A stretch of 51,872 nt of DNA from Nemertoderma westbladi (taxonomy: Eukaryota > Xenacoelomorpha > Nemertodermatida > Nemertodermatidae): contig JAUCBJ010001343.1 in NCBI GenBank assembly GCA_032718475.1, forward strand, positions 1 to 51,872, given 5' to 3'. The notes beneath the pieces were generated by a model. That model did not search any database. It was not told the DNA's origin and saw only the letters and a program-made list of their open reading frames with translations. Made by a program: the position numbers and the translations under genes. Below are positions 44,921-51,872 of this stretch, piece after piece (position 1 is the stretch's first letter; each line of letters begins with the position of its first letter).

Positions 44921-45650
44921 ATGGATAAGAGTTACCCTAAACGTCAGATACGTCCACTGAAGATATCTGGAGGGAATAATTCCGGACTTTTAAACAGCAA
45001 TAATACCGGTACCGGTAGCGACGGTTGGAAGGAGATCAAAGTCAACGAGGATGAAGTCGACGGCGTTAATTATACGTTTAGAGGAGGAAATCTACCGCTG
45101 AGTGGATGGAATGGAATCGATACATACGATGTAGACATGGGTGGTTATGTGGACCTATATATAACAGATTCTTTAGTTGACCTGCTTTGTAAATGTACGA
45201 ATGATAAAATAAAGGCGACAGAAAGTAAACCCGATGATCCACAGCCAAGCACAAGTGGAGGGTCTGATGTTCGAAAGATCAAAGATGTTACACAACTAGA
45301 AATAAAAGCCTTTCTTGGTTTGACTATTCTAATAGCATGTGCAAGGAAGAATAAAATTCGTGATTACTGGAGGGTTTGCATCACCAATTGCCACCCCGTA
45401 TTTTTATTCGGTCATGAGTCGGGATAGGTATCTACAGATATTAAAATTTCTCACGTTTTCTGACCCAAATAAGGTATATAAGCATGATCGATCCACACGT
45501 CTCCATGACTTTTTAGAATTACTACATGACATTCTGAAAATCTATATACCAGAAGTGGAGCTTTCATTGGATGAATCATTATTATTATTCAAAGGACGAT
45601 TGGGATTCAAACAGTTTATTCGCACTAAACGTTCATATATATATAAATAA
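44921..45650 (+). pseudogene. piggyBac-type transposase, N-terminal part only
   Basis: The first frame (44921-45427) starts MDKSYPKRQIRPLK and includes KDVTQLEIKAFLGLTILIA and IRDYW. A frameshift lies between about 45360 and 45400. The next frame continues with TPYFYSVMSRDRYLQILKFL, FSDPNK and then LSLDESLLLFKGRLGFKQF, whose Asp in the DES block is the first catalytic Asp of piggyBac transposases. Coding ends at 45650 where AT-rich palindromic DNA begins. The later catalytic Asp residues and the Cys-rich C-terminal domain are absent. The protein cannot be active. Confidence 0.9.
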
Positions 45651-45870
45651 TATATATATATATATATCGGTTATATTGTATATCGTGTATCTGTATGTAT
45701 ATACTGTATATTGTGTATCGGTTATGTTATATTTATCTTGTAATATACATTATACATACAGATACACGATATACAATATAACCGATATATATATATATAT
45801 TGGTTATATTGTATATCGTGTATCTGTATGTATATATATTGTGTATCTGTTATGTTATATTTATCTTGTC
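45640..45870. repeat. AT-rich inverted and direct repeats within the piggyBac-like element
   Basis: CGGTTATATTGTATATCGTG at 45668 is followed by its inverse complement (ending ACAATATAACCG) at about 45753-45784, and then by another direct copy at about 45802. TA runs flank the arms. The arrangement could extrude a cruciform and replaces the missing transposase 3' half. Confidence 0.85.
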
Positions 45871-46381
45871 AAATATCGAGAACTGTATGACATACTAAAT
45901 ATGTCAATTATATGCACTGTCATGACATACCAGGTATGCCATGTCTTAACATACCTGGTATGTCATTACGCAATCACAGAATGCCCTATGACGTTTTTTT
46001 GGGTCTCCCACATCTCTAGATGCATGAAGCCGAAATACTGAAGCAATTTAAAGAGGGTTGTAAGCATTTCAAATCGGCTCAAACTTCCCAGTGCTTTCGC
46101 AGGACACTTTTATTCTGCTACAGGACGGAAAGGGTTAAATGATTTAGAACGACAATGATTATACTTTTAAGTGATTTCCAAGTAATTTACAATCATTTGT
46201 TTAATCGATGAGAAACTGTGCAATCGTGAGCATTAGGTTGGCACCTGGACATAATCCATGGATAATCATGGATAATATTATTACAAACAGAATTGCCACA
46301 GCGGCAATAAAAATATTGTTACAAAAAAAATAATAATACTAAAAATATATTATTATAACAATAGCAAAAACTTAGAATACC

Positions 46382-47910
46382 GGTAATGGTGAAAAATATC
46401 GAGACTTGAAAAATATCGAGAGTAAAAATAACAAGTGTTGAAAAATATCGAGAGTAAAACTATCGAGAGTAAAAATATCGAGTGTTGAAAAATATCGAGA
46501 GTAACAATAACGAGTGTTGAAAAATATCGAGAGTAAAAATATCGAGTGTTGAAAAATATCGAGAGTAAAATATCGAGTGTTGAAAAATATCGAGAGTAAA
46601 AATATCGAGAGTAAAATATGGAGAGTAAAAATATCGAGTGTTGAAAAATATCGAGAGTAAAAATATCGAGTGTTGAAAAATATCGAGTGTTGAAAAATAT
46701 CGAGAGTAAAAATATCGAGTGTTGAAAAATATAGAGAGTAAAAATATTGCGTTTTGTGCGAGCATTTTATTTAGAATTATTATAGGTTACAATAGTGAAA
46801 CTGCAAATAAATGGCATTAATACACCTTGGCTACCCATTTACCAGATTTATGATACTAGCTAGTTTTTGCTATTTTTTTAAATAAATATTATAGGAGAAG
46901 TGCTAGCTATCAATTTTGATAAATATTTTTGTTCTAGAACACATTTTTTAGTTCTATATCACATTTTTAATTTTTAAAAAAAGCCAGTATTTTCTACTTC
47001 ATTTTATAAATGTTATAGAACACGTGTCCCCGCGTGCGCCCGTGTAAGCTACCAATATTGATAAATATTTTTGTTCTAGAACACATTTTTTTGTAATAGA
47101 ACATTTTTAGGAAAAAAATTTTCATACAACCCTTATTAAAAAATTGTTACTATCGATATTTTTACTCTCGATATTTTTCAACACTCGATATTTTTACTCT
47201 CGATATTTTTCAACACTCGATATTTTTACTCTCGTTATTTTTACTCTCGATATTTTTCAACACTCGATATTTTTCAACACTCGATATTTTTACTCTCGAT
47301 ATTTTACACTCGATATTTCTACTCCCGATATTTTTCAACACTCGATATTTTTCAACACTCGATATTTTTACTCTCGATATTTCTCAACACTCGATATTTT
47401 TACTCTCGATATTTTTACTCTCGATATTTTTACTCTCGATATTTTTCAACACTCGATATTTTTACTCTCGTTATTTTTACTCTCGATATTTTTCAACACT
47501 CGATATTTTTACTCTCGATATTTTACACTCGATATTTCTACTCCCGATATTTTTCAACACTCGATATTTTTCAACACTCGATATTTTTACTCTCGATATT
47601 TTTACTCCCGATATTTTTCAGCACTCGATAATTTTACTCTCGATATTTTTCAACACTCGATATTTTTCAACACTCGATATTTTTACTCTCGATATTTTAC
47701 ACTCGATATTTCTACTCCCGATATTTTTCAACACTCGATATTTTTCAACACTCGATATTTTTACTCTCGATATTTCTCAACACTCGATATTTTTACTCTC
47801 GATATTTTTTGAACTCTCGATATTATCGTTATTTTTCAACACTCGATATTTTTACTCGCGTTATTTTTACTCTCGATTTTTTTCATGTCTCGATATTTTT
47901 CAATATAACC
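46382..47910. mobile_element. Foldback (TU-like) element with minisatellite inverted arms
   Basis: The arms at 46382-46746 and 47151-47910 are made of the same 15- and 17-base units (TAAAAATATCGAGTG and TTGAAAAATATCGAGAG) in opposite orientation around a ~400-base centre. The outer ends match as inverted repeats: GGTAATGGTGAAAAATATCG on the left and GGTTATATTGAAAAATATCG read inward from the right. Both sides are flanked by the 8-base direct repeat AGAATACC (46374-46381 and 47911-47918). No coding capacity is seen. Tandem-repeat arms plus an 8-base duplication match what is known of sea urchin TU elements and resemble Drosophila FB elements. Confidence 0.85.
46747..47150. other. Central segment of the foldback element
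   Basis: Contains two direct copies of TTGATAAATATTTTTGTTCTAGAACACATTTTTT, near 46916 and 47056 (about 140 bases apart), AT-rich elsewhere, with one GC-rich island GTGTCCCCGCGTGCGCCCGT near 47022. No frame. Confidence 0.6.
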
Positions 47911-50240
47911 AGAATACCCATATACTGTACAGTGTATTTCTATAGAAATTTTATTCTCGTAATTTGAATTTTTTTAATCTCATGCAGGGTGCTGTGGGCG
48001 GAAACAATTTTTTTAATTTCTCTTTACTTTTGAGGATTCTCTTTTCCATGGTATGGGTGATTCTCAATAAAAGTGGCCGAAACTGAATTTCACAAAAGTA
48101 AGGAAAACTATATAAATTCGGAGACCTCTTAATTACTACTGAATTCAATGGTGCTATTGGTCGAGCTTAATTAGGTCTTTGATTATTTCAACAGACCAAA
48201 GAAAATTGTCCAGTCTGTAATGCCACGTCCTTGCCTGTAAATTAATAAATTAATATACAAATTGCCTTAATTCTCACACCTTAAACAAATTGTCAGTGTC
48301 TGCGTCTGTATACTTTTATACAGGTGGTTTTACACGCATTGGTGGCATAAGGTACTAAAAAACGCGGATAGATCTGAAACAGGACAAAGCTAACGAAAGC
48401 TACCGAAAAGGTTATGTGAAAATTATCGAAAAGATTTTTAAGTAAGGGTGAAAGCTATCGCATTCACTGATAATCACGAGGGGCACATTTGGTACATTCA
48501 GTGTTCGAAACAAAAATCGATTGGGGCTATAATTCAAATAATTGCCGTTTAATTTCAAATTGAACGCAGGAACGCAGCCAACAAACATCGAGGTCAGCCC
48601 TACAAGGAAAATATATGACAAGACCCTACCTGTTAAACTAGCGTGTCCCTGCCTAACCAATAAAGACACAAAGACTGCTCTACTGTTAAACAGGGGTAAT
48701 CAGGAGCGTGTTATTACTAATGTAGGGCTGCTAAATACAAAACCGCTACTCACCGTTGGATGGCGCTAACCTGCCGTCCACTAATATATTTTACTAATTT
48801 TCTACGGCTCCTGCTAATCGCTTGTTCCTTTCTCTACCGATCGCTCGATAGAGAGCTAACTGTTCGAACATATGAGCCACGCGGGAATAACCAAAACAAT
48901 AAACCCGAATCGGCTCCCTAAGCTTACTTAAGACGAGTGTGAGAGGCTTTACACTCAGAGTACTGTATATTCTTATGGTCTAATCTTACTGTTAAAACGC
49001 GCTAATAATTACGTCTTTTCTAATCGCGAATACTGGGGTTCCCTAACGGAATGTGTGAATGTGAGAATATTTAAATAATCAAAAAATGGTACAGTGTTTT
49101 ATTAGGGCTAATACCTACTATGGGACTAAACTTGCCTTCGGCTGGCTTTAGGCCAGCAATTTACTGATGCGTGTTGCGTACTGGATACTGCGATCTAACT
49201 TATTGCCTGCTAATTCAAATAACCGCCCAGCATGAATAGTGTACGGTACTCCAAATTATTACCTTAACTACTCTCCGCTATGCTGCGTACAAATTCTTAA
49301 TTTTACTAATTAATTACAGTCACAAATATGCAACAGCGTACTAATTACTAAGTGTTCCGGAATGCGTAATTCTAATTTATTACACAGCGGGTTGCACTAG
49401 TAACAGTCTAAATACCGTATTATTTTCGACCTAATCAGTAATTATTTATAGTAAACTAAGAAATAGAAATCAATCAAAGGAAAAGAGCGCCTACCTAAGC
49501 ATTCGTGATTTATTAGGCACACTTTAGTAACACACCAATCAGCGTAACAATCAATAGTTTAAACTTACCAATCATAGTTCCTAATGTACAATTCACAATC
49601 AGCAGTCAGCAATTCACAATACAGTACAGTTTGCCATTCGCAATGTTCGCAACTCGCAATGTGAAGTATGAAGGCCTCTCCCGGGTACATCTAAGGCTTT
49701 CTAACTAACCCGATTCCTGCCCCCCTAATACTACAAAATAGAGATAAAATCTGGATTATCAGCCCTCTAATTACTGTACCAGCGAGCTGTCTTCACTTCA
49801 TACCGCTAACTTTCTGACCGCAACAGTGACCCCTGCCAGCATTGCTTGCCTTTGAATCCTCCGCGCTCCCTTCGTCGCTAACCCCCCGATGCGCCCGCCG
49901 CGCCTACCGGTACCTTAGCCCTCCATCTAATGGGTAGCTACCGTAACAGCGCATGCAAATCATAAAGTCTGACAGTCTGAGGAAATCCCGTGGGATTATT
50001 GCATCGAAAAGGAATCACATAGAACCATTGACTAAAGGGTAGAAATCATAGTTCCAATTGTAATTGGCAGTAATCATTGGGATTGATTGAGAAACACAAG
50101 CAAGAATCAGCAAAGATTACAAATTAGCGAATCATTGCAAGAAATAATCGAAAAGGGCAGAATTATACGAATACAGAATTTACAAAGCAGATTAACTAGG
50201 ATTACTGAGATCAATTAGATTGCACATACCGGAAATACCG
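47911..50240. other. Anonymous region right of the foldback element
   Basis: No gene can be supported. A 75-codon plus-strand frame at 48542-48769 lacks an ATG start and recognisable content. A splice-donor-like GGTAAGTTT occurs on the minus strand near 49570. Confidence 0.4.
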
Positions 50241-50241
50241 C

Positions 50242-50290
50242 CTATTTATAGGTGATTCATGGAGGATGATGCAATCGCTCTCTCATTGGC
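50242..50290 (-). promoter_or_regulatory. Candidate promoter, minus strand
   Basis: Read on the minus strand, GCCAAT at 50290-50285 is followed about 33 bases later by CTATAAATAGG at 50252-50242, a good TATA box. The product would be transcribed leftward, but no coding sequence was found there. Confidence 0.35.
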
Positions 50291-50759
50291 TCCCCAATCC
50301 GCGCTGCCGTTAGACCAACCTGGAAGCAGTTAGGCCAATAAAAAAGCCGAATTGTGAACCTATTGCTCCTTGAAATCACAAATCGTTACCATATATGGTA
50401 ATTTTGGCGATGCTTAATTTAGCGGTACTAATAATATGATGCACAGAAATTAATTTAGCGCAATTATAAAGAAAATTCAGACCAACACGTAGCTAGCCCT
50501 ATTGAGGCTAATAACAGCAAGCTTATATCCAGGGTCCAACAGGAAACTTGCTACCCTGGAACTATTACTTATATCCTATTACAAAACTACATACGTAGGG
50601 CTACATACTATACAAAATGGATGAATTCAAATATATGGGCGTTTTATTCTCCTTATCTAAATGTCATTGCGCGTTATTATGTCTTATCTAAATAATTATA
50701 CTGTACAACGGCTGTAAAAGCTTTTGCGTCATTAACCGGTTATTTTCCCTTAAAGTACT

Positions 50760-51872
50760 CTGTAGTTGGTTTGCCAGGCATAAAAAGGCCGTGTCCTTGC
50801 TGTACTGGTGTTTTAGAGGACATAAAAGTCATTTCTTCTGTATTTGTACTGTATTTGTACTTTAGAGGACATAATCCGCAATCTCGTGACGCAATAAGCT
50901 GGATACTCTTGAAAACAGTGTCGCTACCATGACGACGGCTAACAGCTGATATTGCCACGTCGACGTTTCTTTGTTTCTTTGTTCTCTCGTTGTTCGGTTG
51001 ACCAATCAGAGCGTTTTTTGTCTCTGTGTTGGAGGTGTATACAGAACTCAGTAGTTCAGTGTTATGTTTTTGCTCAGAGCCTAAGAACATCGGCTTTTAG
51101 CACCTCCGTATATCAGCGTTCTTTAGCTTTACATTAGTAGGCTTAATTATAGAACGTATATCTGTTATCAAACGACTAACTTGAGTTACCGAGTTAATTA
51201 CAACCTTATCATACATATCTATGCAATTCATATCTTACATTACTGCTTTGCTGTTGTTCATTATATTTGTTGATGAAATATTATATCGGAATACTGATCA
51301 ATAGTCAGACACCCCACCTTCTTGATATACTAAAGGTTAGAGAGACCGGTTACAGATAAACGATTGCGACCTATGTTGAGTGGTGTGAAGTGAATCTAAT
51401 GCTATTTCATATGCCCAACATAAATTGTCTGTTGCTCTCTTTATACGTGACCAAATTTAGTGAAGGTCGGCAGATTAGTGTGCAGTATTGTGCAGCATTG
51501 TGTATGATTGTAACTGATAACAAAGCATCTCCTAAAGAATGCGCCATATACGTTAATCTATAGCCTTTTCGTTGTGACTAGTTTAAGTCATAACTCTGTT
51601 TACATATTTAGAGCGCCACGTCCTAAAGGAACTGTTAATATTTCCCGAAAGTGAATAATATTTGTCAGAGATTATATATTACGATCAGTCGAATAATACA
51701 GTAGGCTTACACCATCAATCATTAAGCTCCGAACTCAGTCTCCCGGGTATATCCAACGGGTGAATGATTGCGCATAGACTGGCTTCGGCTAATGTAGTGT
51801 GTCAAATACTCGTCATAAAGCTAAAGAATATATATCATCTAAAAGACATTCTAATTTTGGCAGGTTAAACTG
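50760..51872 (+). promoter_or_regulatory. Right copy of the conserved end block; probable promoter pointing off the right edge
   Basis: Inverted counterpart of 3548-4775. It has an exact 40-base match at 51612-51651 and ends at the very edge with GGCAGGTTAAACTG, the complement of the start of the left block. A direct CCAAT (GACCAATCAGAGCG) lies near 51000, and a TATA-like TACATATTTAG at 51601-51611 precedes the 40-base core. By symmetry with the left side, its gene would lie beyond 51872. A 116-codon minus frame at 50740-51090 has no counterpart in the left block and is probably chance. Confidence 0.55.

Larger units (their letters stand above)
44630..46134 (+). mobile_element. piggyBac-like transposon, internally rearranged
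   Basis: Flanked by TTAA on both sides (44626-44629 and 46135-46138). The terminal inverted repeats are CCCTTTCCGCCCT on the left and CCCTTTCCGTCCT on the inverted right end. Short palindromes with a common pattern, GACATActtggTATGTC, repeat just inside each end (two at 44646-44692 and at least three near 45889-45964). A truncated transposase occupies the left half, and AT-rich inverted repeats the middle. The TTAA target and CCC ends are diagnostic of the piggyBac superfamily. It is 1505 bp and non-autonomous. Confidence 0.95.

Noticed and set aside
47144-47812. 222-codon frame with repeated FSTLDIFTLDIF-type sequence, and the minus frame at 46460-46765
   Set aside because: Both are translations of the foldback element's minisatellite arms, and the period of the repeat explains the open frame.
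46391-47901. Regularly spaced repeats as a CRISPR array
   Set aside because: The units are contiguous with no unique spacers, in animal DNA, in inverted arms with a target duplication.
48542-48769. 75-codon frame as a host exon or retroelement tail
   Set aside because: It starts at a TTG with a stop immediately upstream, and no family or splice signal could be recognised.
50740-51090. 116-codon minus-strand frame in the right conserved block
   Set aside because: The homologous left block has no corresponding frame, so coding conservation is absent.

Overview
Kind of organism. This is animal nuclear DNA. It holds a class A GPCR gene split by GT-AG introns, spliceosomal signals, tRNA-derived SINEs, non-LTR and Ty3/gypsy retroelements, a TTAA-flanked piggyBac-like element and a foldback-type element whose arms are minisatellites. 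Frequent TACCGGTA and TAGGCCTA words, and a foldback element resembling the TU elements described in sea urchins, make me think of a marine invertebrate, perhaps an echinoderm or other deuterostome. That placement is inference only.

Layout. 1-1197 (-): an open 399-codon frame running off the left edge. 1198-4775: its upstream region, with 287-bp and 84-bp tandem repeats and a conserved block at 3548-4775 that returns inverted at 50760-51872. 5345-9215: three fragments of one RTE-like LINE family. 9605-20991 (+): a complete four-exon rhodopsin-type GPCR of 408 codons. Its intron 2 holds a young Ty3/gypsy element (11806-17005, TSD ATTAC). Its intron 3 holds a tRNA-derived SINE and a 1.2-kb element with 57-bp TIRs and a 10-bp TSD. 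21125-28873: a SINE, an RTE 3' end on the minus strand, and an RTE copy on the plus strand split by a decayed minus-strand gypsy element (22064-27560, TSD CCTTC). 29982-30819 (+): a probable N-acylated acidic protein gene with an apparent 1-nt frameshift. 31815-34075: a decayed endonuclease-RT LINE. 35781-38525: 2.7 kb of almost pure CAGT tetranucleotide. 39.2-43.2 kb: AT-rich unexplained DNA with a tRNA-like sequence, a strong hairpin and another RTE scrap. 44630-46134: a piggyBac-like element with a truncated transposase. 46382-47910: the foldback element. 47911-51872: mostly anonymous, with candidate promoters and the inverted copy of the left conserved block.

How it fits together. Only two host genes are supported, the GPCR and the acidic membrane-associated protein. 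Almost everything else is mobile or repetitive DNA, and the nesting gives a relative order of insertion. The two end blocks carry CCAAT and TATA-like words pointing outward, toward the left ORF and off the right edge. The window therefore probably lies between two divergent members of one gene or element family.
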